From: UBA10649 sp965278965
GTDB taxonomy: Bacteria > Actinomycetota > Actinomycetes > S36-B12
NCBI GenBank assembly: GCA_965278965.1
Contig: OZ257127.1
Span: 3,348,001 to 3,412,000 of the forward strand
Length of the DNA: 64,000 nucleotides
Direction of reading: 5' to 3'
Positions 40,738 through 49,199 of this stretch are shown here, piece after piece. The notes beneath the pieces were generated by a model that was given only the letters and a program-made list of their open reading frames with translations, made no database searches and had not been told where the DNA came from. The translations under genes were made by a program, and so were the position numbers. Position 1 is the stretch's first letter; every line of letters begins with the position of its first letter.

Positions 40738-42709
40738 TGAGCTGCGCGTAGGCCCGCGCGCCCTTCGACGTCAGATGGATCCCGTCGGACACGAAGTACT
40801 CCGGATGGTCGGCAGACGCCTTGTTCCAGTCGGCGAGCACCGCGTTGGGGTAGTCCGGCACGACCTTCGCGATGACCTTGTTGTTCGGCTGCTCCCACGT
40901 GCGCGGCATCTGGTCGTTGACCACGACGACTCGAGGTGTGTCCTTCAGGATGTCGAGCATCTGCCGCATCATGTCCTCGGGGATCGTGCCGTTCGTCCCG
41001 GGGTGCAGCACGACGACGGGTGCGAGCCGGTCGCTCGCGACGTACCGCTTGAGCTTGCCGATGAAGGCGCCGGGGAAGCGGGAGACCGCGGCGTCGACCT
41101 TCGTGCCGGGGATGACGGACTTCAGGGTGTCGCGGGCACCGAGCATGACCGAGTCGCCGATCCCGCTGACCTGGCCGTTCTTGTTGGGCGCGAGGGAGGA
41201 CGTCGGCGACGGGGACGGTGAGCTGGCGCCGCTGCTGCGCGGTGTGGGCGTCGGGGTCGGCGACGGGCCGTCGGCCGGGTCGTCGAGGGAGACCTCCGTC
41301 GGTCCGCCGCTCGCGATCCCCAGCGCCTGCGCGACGTCGGGGGCGAGCCCGGCGTTCGCGGACGGGGCGGCTGCCGTCGACAGGACGGCACCGACGACGA
41401 CGACACCGGCGAGGGCAGAGGCGATGGCGGCGATCCCACTGCGGGTCCGGCGGCGCCGGTCGACACCGGTGGACGCGCGCCACGTGGCGAGCCACCGGTC
41501 GATGACGCCATGCCGGATCGGCATCTCGACGAAGCGGTAGCTGAGCTCGGAGATGCCGAAGGTCAGCCCCAGCCTCAGAAGCAGCAGGGGGATGCCGTCG
41601 AGCGGCACGTCGAGGTTCGGGCGGGTGACCATGAAGATCGGCCAATGCCATAGGTATAGCCCGTACGAGCGCTGGCCGACGTAGCGCCACGGCTGGGAGC
41701 CCATCCACCGACCCAGCGGGGACGCGGGATGGGTCGCCATAGCGATGAGGAGCGCAACGACGAGTGCCAGCGCGAGGAAGCCCCCGCGGGTGTACATCCA
41801 CGGCGTGAACTCACCGACGAGCAGGAAGAACGCGACGACGCCGGCCAGCGCGGCGATGCCAGTCCCGGTGATGATCGACCGCGCGCCCATCGACAGGTCC
41901 CCGCGCAGCCTGCCCGGGCGCCAGAAGGTGGCCAGCGCCGCGCCGATGAGCAGGCCCATCGCGTGCGAGTCCGTGCCGAAGTAGGCCCGGCTCGGGTCCG
42001 CGTAGTCGGGGAACCCGTTCGAGACCGACAGGCGGATCATCCAGACGGTGGAGGCGAGGGCGAGCAGGACGGCGACCCACCGCACCCCTCGCCGGCCGAA
42101 CCGGCGCATGAGCAGGTACGTGACCGCCGGCCAGACGAAGTAGAACTGCTCCTCCACGGACAGCGACCACAGGTGCTTGAGCAGCGGGGGTCGGCCGATG
42201 AACTCGAAGTACGAGGCCTGGTCGACGACGTACTTCCAGTTGTTCACGTAGAAGACCGACGCGATGGTGTCGGAGCGGACCTGCGAGGCGACGTCCCGGT
42301 AGAAGAAGGCCGCCGCGACGGCGACGACCGCCAGCAGCAGCACAAGCGCTGGGACGAGGCGGCGGACCCGGCGCAGGTAGAACCGCGAGAAGCGGACGCC
42401 GCCCGACCGGTCCATCTCCTCGAGGATCAGCGTCGTGATGAGGAACCCGGACAGGACGAAGAACACGTCGACGCCGAGGAAGCCACCGGAGATCCACGTG
42501 AGGTCGGCGTGGTACAGCAGCACCCCGATGACGGCGAGCGCACGGATGCCGTCGAGCCCTGGGAGGTACCCCATCTCGCCCTTGGACCGGCCCCGGTCGA
42601 GGTTCCACGGGCCGGCCGCCGCGATGTCGTCCGCCGCCGTTGCTGCCGGCGCCTCGCCGACCACCGCCTCGGACGGTCCCGGCGTCGCGCGGGGGTCCGT
42701 CGGCGTCAC
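40715..42709 (-). CDS. OatA-like membrane acyltransferase with SGNH hydrolase domain
   Basis: 664 aa. The N-terminal acyltransferase-3 domain (about 45-400) has some ten helices, starting with YLPGLDGIRALAVIGVLLYH and including FFVLSGFLIT, LWSLSVEEQFYFVWP and RSYGLYLWHWPIF. A single helix and Pro/Ser/Thr-rich linker follow (PSPTPTPTPRSS). The extracellular SGNH domain has GIGDSVMLGA (Ser nucleophile), HPGTNG and DGIHLTSKG (Asp/His). Such proteins O-acetylate peptidoglycan or secondary cell-wall polysaccharide. GTG 42709. Its C-terminal coding end overlaps the hydrolase on the other strand. Confidence 0.92.
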   Translation of the reverse strand: MTPTDPRATPGPSEAVVGEAPAATAADDIAAAGPWNLDRGRSKGEMGYLPGLDGIRALAVIGVLLYHADLTWISGGFLGVDVFFVLSGFLITTLILEEMDRSGGVRFSRFYLRRVRRLVPALVLLLAVVAVAAAFFYRDVASQVRSDTIASVFYVNNWKYVVDQASYFEFIGRPPLLKHLWSLSVEEQFYFVWPAVTYLLMRRFGRRGVRWVAVLLALASTVWMIRLSVSNGFPDYADPSRAYFGTDSHAMGLLIGAALATFWRPGRLRGDLSMGARSIITGTGIAALAGVVAFFLLVGEFTPWMYTRGGFLALALVVALLIAMATHPASPLGRWMGSQPWRYVGQRSYGLYLWHWPIFMVTRPNLDVPLDGIPLLLLRLGLTFGISELSYRFVEMPIRHGVIDRWLATWRASTGVDRRRRTRSGIAAIASALAGVVVVGAVLSTAAAPSANAGLAPDVAQALGIASGGPTEVSLDDPADGPSPTPTPTPRSSGASSPSPSPTSSLAPNKNGQVSGIGDSVMLGARDTLKSVIPGTKVDAAVSRFPGAFIGKLKRYVASDRLAPVVVLHPGTNGTIPEDMMRQMLDILKDTPRVVVVNDQMPRTWEQPNNKVIAKVVPDYPNAVLADWNKASADHPEYFVSDGIHLTSKGARAYAQLIKKSAGL

Positions 42710-42768
42710 GCGGTCATGCTACGTGCGGGCAAGCAAGCGACCGCGCCCATCCACGCGGGCGTCGCCGG

Positions 42769-44109
42769 TCAGGTGTTGCGGAAGCGGTTGATCTGGGGGA
42801 GGTGTTGTTCGCGGAGGTCGGAGTCGGTGACGCCGAGACCTTCGGTGGGTGCGAGGGCCAGTACGCCGACCTTGCCCTGGTGGGCGTTGCGGTGGACCTC
42901 GAGCGCGGCCTGGCCGGCCTGGTCCAGGGGGAAGGTCTTGGACAGGGTGGGGTGGATCATGCCCTTGGCGATCAGCCGGTTGGCCTCGTACGCCTCGCGG
43001 TAGTTCGCGAAGTGGCTGCCGATGATCCGCTTGAGGCTCATCCACAGATACCGGTTGTCGTACTCGTGCATGAACCCGGACGTGGACGCGCAGGTGACGA
43101 TGGTGCCGCCCTTGCGGGCCACGTAGACCGACGCGCCGAACGTCTCCCGGCCGGGGTGCTCGAACACGATGTCGGTGTCATCGCCGCCGGTCAGCTCACG
43201 GATCTTCTTGCCCAGGCGCTGCCACTCCTTGGGGTCCTGGGTGTGCTCGTCCTTCCAGAACCGGTACTCCTCGGCGTTGCGGTCGATGACGAACTGCGCG
43301 CCCATCGCCCGCGCGAGGTCCGCCTTCTCCGGGGACGACACCACGCACACCGGGATCGCGCCGCCGTTGACCGCGTACTGCGTCGCATAGGACCCCAACC
43401 CGCCGGAGGCGCCCCAGATGAGCACGACGTCGCCCTGCTTCATCCCGGCGCCGTTGCGCGAGACCAGCTGCCGGTAGGCGGTGGAGTTGACCAGGCCCGG
43501 GCTCGCGGCCTCCTCCCACGTCAGGTGCGCCGGCTTGGGCAGCAGCTGGTTGGACTTCACGACCGCGAGCTCGGCCAGGCCGCCGAAGTTCGTCTCGAAC
43601 CCCCAGATCCGCTGCTCGGGGTCCAGCATCGTGTCGTTGTGCCCCATCGGGGACTCCAGCTCCACGCTCAGGCAGTGCGCCACGACCCGGTCCCCGGGCT
43701 TCCACGCCGTAACCCCTGCGCCCACCCGCAGCACGACACCGGCCGCGTCGGACCCGAGCACGTGGTACGGCAGGTCGTGGCGCTTGGCGTACGCGTGCGA
43801 ACGCCCGTACCGCTCCAGGAACGAGAACGTCGAGACCGGCTCGAAGATGGACGACCACACCGTGTTGTAGTTGATCGAGGACGCCATCACCGCGATCAAC
43901 GCCTCGCCCGGCGCCAGCTCCGGCGTCGGCACCTCCTCCACGTGCAACGAGCGCCGCGGGTCCTTGTCCGCCGACGCCATGCCGGCGAACATCTGCTCCT
44001 CGTCCTTGTGCAGCGTCACCGCCCGATACGCCCCGGGCACCTCCAACGCCGCGAACTCACCCGCCGACGCCTCCGCCAGCACCGCCTCACGCACACGCTC
44101 CATGGACAT
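42769..44109 (-). CDS. ccr: Crotonyl-CoA carboxylase/reductase
   Basis: NADPH-dependent reductive carboxylation of crotonyl-CoA to (2S)-ethylmalonyl-CoA, the key step of the ethylmalonyl-CoA pathway and a source of polyketide extender units. 446 aa, MDR family. It shows HVLGSDAAGVVLRVG, HNDTMLDPEQRIWGFETNFGG, cofactor loop IWGASGGLGSYATQYA, and FEHPGRETFGASVYV, a CCR hallmark with the CO2-site residues. The C-terminus reads QHLPQINRFRNT. Start ATG 44109 (MSMERV) or 44103; weak ribosome site. It lies 10 nt after the epimerase gene, so mce-ccr is one operon. No ethylmalonyl-CoA mutase is in the window. Confidence 0.95.
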   Translation of the reverse strand: MSMERVREAVLAEASAGEFAALEVPGAYRAVTLHKDEEQMFAGMASADKDPRRSLHVEEVPTPELAPGEALIAVMASSINYNTVWSSIFEPVSTFSFLERYGRSHAYAKRHDLPYHVLGSDAAGVVLRVGAGVTAWKPGDRVVAHCLSVELESPMGHNDTMLDPEQRIWGFETNFGGLAELAVVKSNQLLPKPAHLTWEEAASPGLVNSTAYRQLVSRNGAGMKQGDVVLIWGASGGLGSYATQYAVNGGAIPVCVVSSPEKADLARAMGAQFVIDRNAEEYRFWKDEHTQDPKEWQRLGKKIRELTGGDDTDIVFEHPGRETFGASVYVARKGGTIVTCASTSGFMHEYDNRYLWMSLKRIIGSHFANYREAYEANRLIAKGMIHPTLSKTFPLDQAGQAALEVHRNAHQGKVGVLALAPTEGLGVTDSDLREQHLPQINRFRNT

Positions 44110-44119
44110 CGCGCGCGCC

Positions 44120-44551
44120 CTAGTGCGCCGCGTCCGGCGACGCCTGGACCAGCTCGACGAGCACGCCGCCGCAGTCCTTGGGGTGGCAGAAGTTGACGAG
44201 CGAGCCGGCGGTCCCAACCTGCGGCTCGTCGTAGAGCATGCGCACCCCAGCGGCGGTCAGCGCCGCGGCGGTGGCCACGACGTCGTCCACGCCGTAGGCG
44301 ACCTGCTGGATGCCCGGTCCGGAGCGATCCAAGAACTTGGCGATGGTCGACTCGGGGGTCAGCGGGGCCAGGAGCTGGATGCAGGACCCGGAGTCGCCGA
44401 CAGCCAGCATCGCCTCGCGCACGCCCTGCCGCTCGTTGACCTCCTCGTGGACGACCGAGAGGCCGAAGGCCCGGCCGTAGAACTCGATCGCCGCGTCGAG
44501 GTCGGCGACGGCGATGCCCACGTGGTCTATGCGGGTCAGCAGTGGAGTCAT
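44120..44551 (-). CDS. mce: Methylmalonyl-CoA (ethylmalonyl-CoA) epimerase
   Basis: Metal-dependent epimerase of 2-methylmalonyl-CoA; family members often also act on ethylmalonyl-CoA. 143 aa, VOC fold with metal ligands in RIDHVGIAVADLD, GIQQVAYGVDD and LVELVQ, and NFCHPKDCGG before the last strand. First gene of mce-ccr, divergent from the thiolase with a 60-nt shared promoter region. The epimerase next to CCR supports the ethylmalonyl or methylmalonyl route. Confidence 0.94.
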   Translation of the reverse strand: MTPLLTRIDHVGIAVADLDAAIEFYGRAFGLSVVHEEVNERQGVREAMLAVGDSGSCIQLLAPLTPESTIAKFLDRSGPGIQQVAYGVDDVVATAAALTAAGVRMLYDEPQVGTAGSLVNFCHPKDCGGVLVELVQASPDAAH

Positions 44552-44611
44552 GGTGGGTATCGTGGCATCGACGCTGCGGGAGCCTCGCAGCGGCTACGAA
44601 CTGGAGTGATG

Positions 44612-45802
44612 ATGACTTTCGACAACGGGTCGGTGATCGTCGCGGGTGCGCGGACGCCGATGGGTCGGCTGCTGGGCTCGCTGACGTCGTTCAGCGCTGC
44701 GGAGCTGGGCGGGGTCGCGATCAGGGCCGCGCTCGAACGCGCCCACGTCGCACCCGACCAGGTCGACTACGTGATCATGGGCCACGTGATCCAGGCCGGT
44801 GCCGGGCAGATCACCGCACGTCAGGCCGCTGTGGCGGGCGGGATCAGCATGGACGTCCCGGCGCTTACGATCAACAAGGTGTGCCTGTCCGGCCTGGATG
44901 CGATCGCGCTCGCCGACCAGCTCATCCGGGCGGGCGAGTTCGAGGTCGTCGTCGCCGGCGGCATGGAGTCGATGACGAACGCGCCGCACCTGCTTCCGGG
45001 TTCGCGGGCGGGCGTGAAGTACGGCGACTGGACCGTGGTCGACTCGATGGCCCACGACGCGCTCACGTGCGCGTTTGACCAGTGCGCGATGGGGGAGAGC
45101 ACCGAGGCGCACAACGGCCGCTACGACCTCACCCGCGAGGAGCAGGACGCGTTCGCCGCGCGCTCCCATCAGCGGGCCGCCGCGGCGAAGGAGCGCCTCG
45201 CCGAGGAGATCACGCCGGTCACGGTGCCGCAGCGCAAGGGCGACCCGCTGCTGGTCACGGCCGACGAAGGCATCCGGCCGGACACGACCGTCGAGACGCT
45301 CGCGACGCTGCGCCCCGCGTTCGCGAAGGACGGCACCATCACGGCGGGGAGCTCGTCGCCGATCTCGGACGGTGCATGTGCCGTGGTCGTCATGAGCAAG
45401 GCCAAGGCGCTCGAGCTCGGGCTCGAGTGGCTCGCTGAGATCGGGGCGCACGGCGTCGTCGCTGGCCCGGACGCGTCCCTCCAGGAGCAGCCCGCCAACG
45501 CGATCCTCGCCGCGTGCAAGAAGGAGGGGATCGGCGTCGACGACGTCGACCTGTTCGAGCTGAACGAGGCCTTCGCCGCCGTCGGCATCGTCTCCTCCCG
45601 CGTCCTCGGTATCGGCGAGGACGTCGTCAACGTCAACGGCGGGGCCATCGCGCTGGGGCATCCGGTCGGCATGTCGGGGGCGCGGATCGCCCTGTCCCTC
45701 GCTCTCGAGCTGCGCCGGCGCGGCGGTGGCATCGGCGCCGCGGCGTTGTGCGGCGGGGGCGGTCAGGGCGACGCCCTCCTGCTCCGCGTCCCGTCCGCGT
45801 AG
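44612..45802 (+). CDS. Acetyl-CoA C-acetyltransferase (biosynthetic thiolase)
   Basis: Condenses two acetyl-CoA to acetoacetyl-CoA, or cleaves it. 396 aa. Acyl-enzyme Cys in NKVCLSGLDAIALA (about residue 88), ELNEAFAAVGIV, catalytic His in GGAIALGHPVGMSGAR, and second Cys in CGGGGQGDALLL. The run GTG 44606, ATG 44609, ATG 44612 offers three starts; 44612 has the best spacing from GGAG. The usual SSG after the first Cys appears as CLSGLD, fitting the actinobacterial FadA4-type enzyme. It is followed 18 nt later by meaB. Confidence 0.94.
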   Translation: MTFDNGSVIVAGARTPMGRLLGSLTSFSAAELGGVAIRAALERAHVAPDQVDYVIMGHVIQAGAGQITARQAAVAGGISMDVPALTINKVCLSGLDAIALADQLIRAGEFEVVVAGGMESMTNAPHLLPGSRAGVKYGDWTVVDSMAHDALTCAFDQCAMGESTEAHNGRYDLTREEQDAFAARSHQRAAAAKERLAEEITPVTVPQRKGDPLLVTADEGIRPDTTVETLATLRPAFAKDGTITAGSSSPISDGACAVVVMSKAKALELGLEWLAEIGAHGVVAGPDASLQEQPANAILAACKKEGIGVDDVDLFELNEAFAAVGIVSSRVLGIGEDVVNVNGGAIALGHPVGMSGARIALSLALELRRRGGGIGAAALCGGGGQGDALLLRVPSA

Positions 45803-45820
45803 CCCGCGAACCGGCCCCGG

Positions 45821-46759
45821 GTGGATCCGACCGGAACGGATGTCGGCGCGCTCCTTGACGGTGCGCGGGCCGGCCGGCCTCGCGACCTCGCCCGGCTGCT
45901 GTCGCTGGTCGAGGACGGGTCGCCGGCGGTGCCCGAGCTCATGCGCCTGGCCGCTCCGCACGGTGGCGGGGCCGCAGTCATCGGCATCACCGGGTCGCCG
46001 GGGGTCGGCAAGTCGACGACGACGTCGGCGCTGGTCACGGCGCTGCGGGAGCGAGGCCAGCGCGTCGCCGTGCTTGCGGTCGACCCGTCCTCGCCGTTCT
46101 CGGGCGGGGCACTGCTCGGTGACCGGGTCCGGATGTCGGCGCACGCCACCGACGACGGCGTGTTCGTCCGGTCCATGGCCTCGCGAGGCCACCTGGGCGG
46201 GCTCTCCGCCGCAGCGCCCCAGGCGATCCGGGTTCTCGACTGCGCCGGGTTCGAGGTGGTCCTCGTCGAGACCGTCGGGGTCGGTCAGTCCGAGGTCGAG
46301 ATCGCGGCGGCCGCGGACACGACGTTCGTCCTGGTGGCGCCGGGCTCGGGCGACAGCATCCAGGCGGCGAAGGCCGGGGTCCTGGAGATCGCCGACGTCC
46401 TCGTCGTCAACAAGGCCGACCTTCCGGGCGCTGATGCGACGGTTCGCGATCTGCGCGCGGCGGTGGGGCTGAGGTCAGGTGAGGGGTGGACCCCGCCGGT
46501 CCTTCGGGTCGTCGCTGAGACCGGTTCCGGGATAGCCGAGCTGGTCGCCTCGGCTGACGCCCACGCCGCGTGGCTCGCCGGGAGCGGAGGGCTCGCCGCA
46601 CGGCGGCATCGCCGGGCACTGGCCGAGGTGCGCGCGGCGCTGGCGCAGGTCCTGCTCAGCGGGCTGCCGGCCGACGATGTCGGCGTCGCTGCCGCCGAGG
46701 TCGCCGCCGGGACGACCGATGCGTTCACGGCGGCCCGCCGGCTGGCCGGCCGCGGCTGA
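45821..46759 (+). CDS. meaB: MeaB-type GTPase, methylmalonyl-CoA mutase chaperone
   Basis: G-protein that loads adenosylcobalamin into, and protects, B12-dependent acyl-CoA mutases. 312 aa. GITGSPGVGKSTTTSAL (P-loop), VDPSSPFSGGALLGDRVRM (switch region), VETVGVGQSEVEIAAAAD (Walker B and base motif), VVNKADLPGAD (G4), then a helical dimerisation tail. GTG 45821. The mutase itself is not in the window, so it must be encoded elsewhere. Confidence 0.94.
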   Translation: MDPTGTDVGALLDGARAGRPRDLARLLSLVEDGSPAVPELMRLAAPHGGGAAVIGITGSPGVGKSTTTSALVTALRERGQRVAVLAVDPSSPFSGGALLGDRVRMSAHATDDGVFVRSMASRGHLGGLSAAAPQAIRVLDCAGFEVVLVETVGVGQSEVEIAAAADTTFVLVAPGSGDSIQAAKAGVLEIADVLVVNKADLPGADATVRDLRAAVGLRSGEGWTPPVLRVVAETGSGIAELVASADAHAAWLAGSGGLAARRHRRALAEVRAALAQVLLSGLPADDVGVAAAEVAAGTTDAFTAARRLAGRG

Positions 46760-46771
46760 GCTGGGCGGTCG

Positions 46772-47158
46772 TCAGCCGACGGTGCAGCCGGTGACGACGT
46801 CGTTCGTCAGCTCGAAGTTCATGCGGTCGTCGCGGGCATCGGCCGTCGCCGCCTGCGGCTGGCCGTCGATCGTCACGACGCGGGACTGGTAGCCGCTGCC
46901 CTCGGCGAGGGCGACAGCCGTCTCGGAGTCCAGCTTCTGCTCGACGATCTGGGCGCAGAGCGCCGTCAGCTCGTCGGCCACCGGGACCGCTGAGCCGCTC
47001 ACGTCGGCGAAGGAGGACGCGTTGCCGGTCGGCTCGACGGAGGAGCAGGCGGCGAGACCGCCGACGAGGGCCAGCGCGAGCGTCGCCGCCGCTGCGCCGC
47101 GACGCAGGGTTGACGCGGGGGACGAGGTCCGGGTGCGAACGACAGTATTTCCTATCAT
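46772..47158 (-). CDS. Lipoprotein with I78-like peptidase-inhibitor C-terminus
   Basis: About 128 aa. Basic N-region (STLRRG), hydrophobic AAAATLALALVGG and lipobox LAAC, so it is probably a lipid-anchored surface protein. The mature end reads SRVVTIDGQPQAATADARDD then RMNFELTNDVVTGCTVG; the DRxNxEL...V..CG pattern resembles the I78 (serine-protease inhibitor) family. ATG 47158 is used; codons upstream (TTG) lack support. A TATTGT -10 lies just before, so the mRNA may be leaderless. A TAGGAAATACT motif covers the start region. Family call is tentative. Confidence 0.6.
   Translation of the reverse strand: MIGNTVVRTRTSSPASTLRRGAAAATLALALVGGLAACSSVEPTGNASSFADVSGSAVPVADELTALCAQIVEQKLDSETAVALAEGSGYQSRVVTIDGQPQAATADARDDRMNFELTNDVVTGCTVG
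47142..47158 (-). promoter_or_regulatory. Candidate Rrf2-type operator over the lipoprotein start
   Basis: On the minus strand the bases read ATGATAGGAAATACTGT. The TAGGAA(A)TA core recurs near the promoters of the three ABC genes that follow. Here it would cover positions about +1 to +17. Confidence 0.4.
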
Positions 47159-47189
47159 GTTGGTCAACAATACAGGATGATCGCGCCGG

Positions 47190-47657
47190 TCAGCGCCGGT
47201 GCCACGCGCCGGGCGCGTCCAGCAGGCCGGTCACCCCGGACGGCAGGTGACCTGCGGCGACATCGGCCAGGCTGATCTGCTCCAGGACCTGGCGCATGGA
47301 GGCTCGGACCGCGATCCATACCTCGCGCAGGTGCGCGGACGCCCCCGTGTAGTCGAGGTCCTCCGGCCGTTGTCCACGGACTGCGGCGAGCGGCCCGTCG
47401 AGAGCACGGACGACATCGGCGATCGAGACCTCGGCCGGGTCCTGGTCGAGGCGGTACCCGCCCTCGGCGCCGCGCTGGCTGGCAACGATGCCCGACTGAC
47501 GCAGCTGTCGCAGGATGCCCTCGAGGAACTTCAGCGGGATCTGCTGGGCGGTCGCGATCGTCTCACCCTTGACCAGGCGCGTGCGGTCCTCCGCGTAGAC
47601 GGCGGCGAGCTCCAGGAGCGCGCGCATCCCGTAGTCGGCCTTGGCGGACACGTGCAT
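47190..47657 (-). CDS. Rrf2 family regulator without cysteines (CymR-like)
   Basis: 155-aa winged-helix repressor. Rrf2 signatures: HVSAKADYGMRALLELA, IATAQQIPLKFLEGILRQLRQSGIVAS (recognition helix) and RGAEGGYRLDQDPAEVSIADVVRALDGPL. It contains no Cys, so it cannot carry the Fe-S cluster of IscR, NsrR or RsrR. This points to the CymR-like group that controls sulfur metabolism through CysK. ATG 47657 with the GCAGG segment upstream. It is divergent from the ABC binding protein across 281 nt. Its targets are probably the neighbouring ABC genes. Confidence 0.85.
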   Translation of the reverse strand: MHVSAKADYGMRALLELAAVYAEDRTRLVKGETIATAQQIPLKFLEGILRQLRQSGIVASQRGAEGGYRLDQDPAEVSIADVVRALDGPLAAVRGQRPEDLDYTGASAHLREVWIAVRASMRQVLEQISLADVAAGHLPSGVTGLLDAPGAWHRR

Positions 47658-47825
47658 GCCTGCATTCTCGCGGGTGCCCCGTCGGCGCTGCCCGCCGACC
47701 CGCCGTGCGGGAGATATCGACTTCATGGACGCGCGGGACAGCCGGCGACGGCGGATGACTTCATCGGGCTCCTTCGTGGCGTGGCGCGGGCTCGTCGGGT
47801 GATTTGCAAGTTCTACTGTAGGCAA

Positions 47826-47840
47826 TATAGGAATAACAGT
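47826..47840 (+). promoter_or_regulatory. Candidate Rrf2 operator upstream of the first binding protein
   Basis: TATAGGAATAACAGT, part of a 26-bp imperfect palindrome with ACTGT (47815-47819) and ACAGT (47836-47840) at its ends. A TTGCAA -35-like hexamer lies 16 nt upstream of TATAGG, so the motif overlaps a likely -10. Repression by the neighbouring Rrf2 protein is inferred. Confidence 0.45.
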
Positions 47841-47938
47841 CGTCGGGCGCCACCCGGGCGGCGCCCGACACGCCGGCCCCGGCCGCCGGCACGGTTTCAG
47901 CCGGCCACGCAGCTGGCCGCATGACGAAGGAGCGACGC

Positions 47939-49063
47939 ATGACCCACACCCGCCGCCGACCCATCGCGCTGGTCGCTGCTCTTGGGGCGCTCTGCCTCGC
48001 CCTCGCGGTCGCGTTGCCGGGGAAGGCGGCCGCGGCTCCCGGCGCCGCGGTCGCGGCGGGAGTGCCTACGGGGACGTTGCCGAAGCTGCCGACCGCCCCG
48101 AAGGTTCGCATCGGGTTCTTCACGAACGTGACCCATGCTCCTGCTCTTGTCGCTCAGCAGCTGCGGCTGTTCGAGACGTTCCTGGGCAAGGACGGGACGA
48201 AGGTCGAGTACGTCGCGTTCAATGCCGGTCCGGCGGCGATCGAGGCGATGAAGGGCGGCGCGATCGATGTCGCCTATGTCGGCCCGAACCCGACCGTGTC
48301 GGGGTACGCCTCGACCGGCGGCACGCTCCTGCGCGTTGTCGCCGGCGTCACCTCCGGCGGCGCGGAGCTCATCGTCAAGCCGGGGATCTCGAAGGCCACC
48401 GACCTGCGGGGGAAGGTCCTCGCGTCCCCGCAGCTCGGAAACACCCAGGACGTCGCCCTGCGCTCGTGGCTCGCGGGTCGCGGGCTGCGGACATCGGTCA
48501 CCGGCGCCGGTGACGTCACGATCGCACCGACGGACAACGCGACGTCGTTGTCGCTCTTCCGCCGCGGTGACATCCAAGGCGCCTGGCTGCCCGAGCCGTG
48601 GTCTTCGCGGCTCGTGCTGCAGGGCGGGGGCAAGGTGCTCGTCGACGAGAGGACGCTGTGGCCCAAGGGCCAGTTCGTCACGACCAACCTGATCTCGTCG
48701 CAGAAGTTCCTCAACGCGTATCCGGGCACCGTGCGATCGATCATTCAGGCGAACAACAGTGCCATCGCCTACATCCGCGCGAACCCGTCGCGGACGACGA
48801 GTGTCGTTCAGGCGCAGATCCAGAAATGGGCCGGCAGCCCGTTGCCGACGTCGGTGATCGCGCGGGCGCTGCGCAACCTTCGGTTCACGTGGGACCCGCT
48901 GCCGGCGACGCTGGCGAAGAGCGCCAAGGACGCGGTCTCGGCTGGCCTGCTGACGCTGCCGACCACGGGGCTCTCGGGTGTCTATGACCTCCGGCTGCTC
49001 AACCAGGTGCTCGGGGTCTCGCGGTCGGCGGCGGTATCGGCTGGCGGCCTCGGCGAGCAGTGA
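47939..49063 (+). CDS. ABC transporter substrate-binding protein (SsuA/TauA/NitT type), copy 1
   Basis: 374-aa secreted binding protein. Signal peptide: THTRRRP, hydrophobic ALVAALGALCLALAVAL, cut near AAAAPG. The mature part starts VRIGFFTNVTHAPALVA and shows AIDVAYVGPNPTVSGY, SPQLGNTQDVALRSWL and LPEPWSS, the pocket framework of aliphatic sulfonate or taurine binders; nitrate-type binders share it. ATG 47939 follows GAAGGAG. It is about 70-75% identical by eye to the next gene. Sulfonate uptake is inferred from family and the Rrf2 neighbour; the ligand is unproven. Confidence 0.88.
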   Translation: MTHTRRRPIALVAALGALCLALAVALPGKAAAAPGAAVAAGVPTGTLPKLPTAPKVRIGFFTNVTHAPALVAQQLRLFETFLGKDGTKVEYVAFNAGPAAIEAMKGGAIDVAYVGPNPTVSGYASTGGTLLRVVAGVTSGGAELIVKPGISKATDLRGKVLASPQLGNTQDVALRSWLAGRGLRTSVTGAGDVTIAPTDNATSLSLFRRGDIQGAWLPEPWSSRLVLQGGGKVLVDERTLWPKGQFVTTNLISSQKFLNAYPGTVRSIIQANNSAIAYIRANPSRTTSVVQAQIQKWAGSPLPTSVIARALRNLRFTWDPLPATLAKSAKDAVSAGLLTLPTTGLSGVYDLRLLNQVLGVSRSAAVSAGGLGEQ

Positions 49064-49104
49064 GGGTCGGCGTGGCACATTTGCACTAAAGACTATTGAT
49101 AAGG

Positions 49105-49114
49105 TAGGAATACT
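49105..49114 (+). promoter_or_regulatory. Candidate Rrf2 operator upstream of the second binding protein
   Basis: TAGGAATACT with TTGCAC 18 nt upstream at 49081-49086, the same layout as before copy 1. It lies in an A/T-rich island of about 40 nt in otherwise GC-rich DNA. It indicates a separate regulated promoter for copy 2. Confidence 0.45.
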
Positions 49115-49199
49115 CCAGACCACGGCTGCGACTCAGGTCTCGCGTGCCACCGGAACCGGTGCTCCGAGACCTGCAGCAGCCCCTCAGGAAGGAAGTCGC

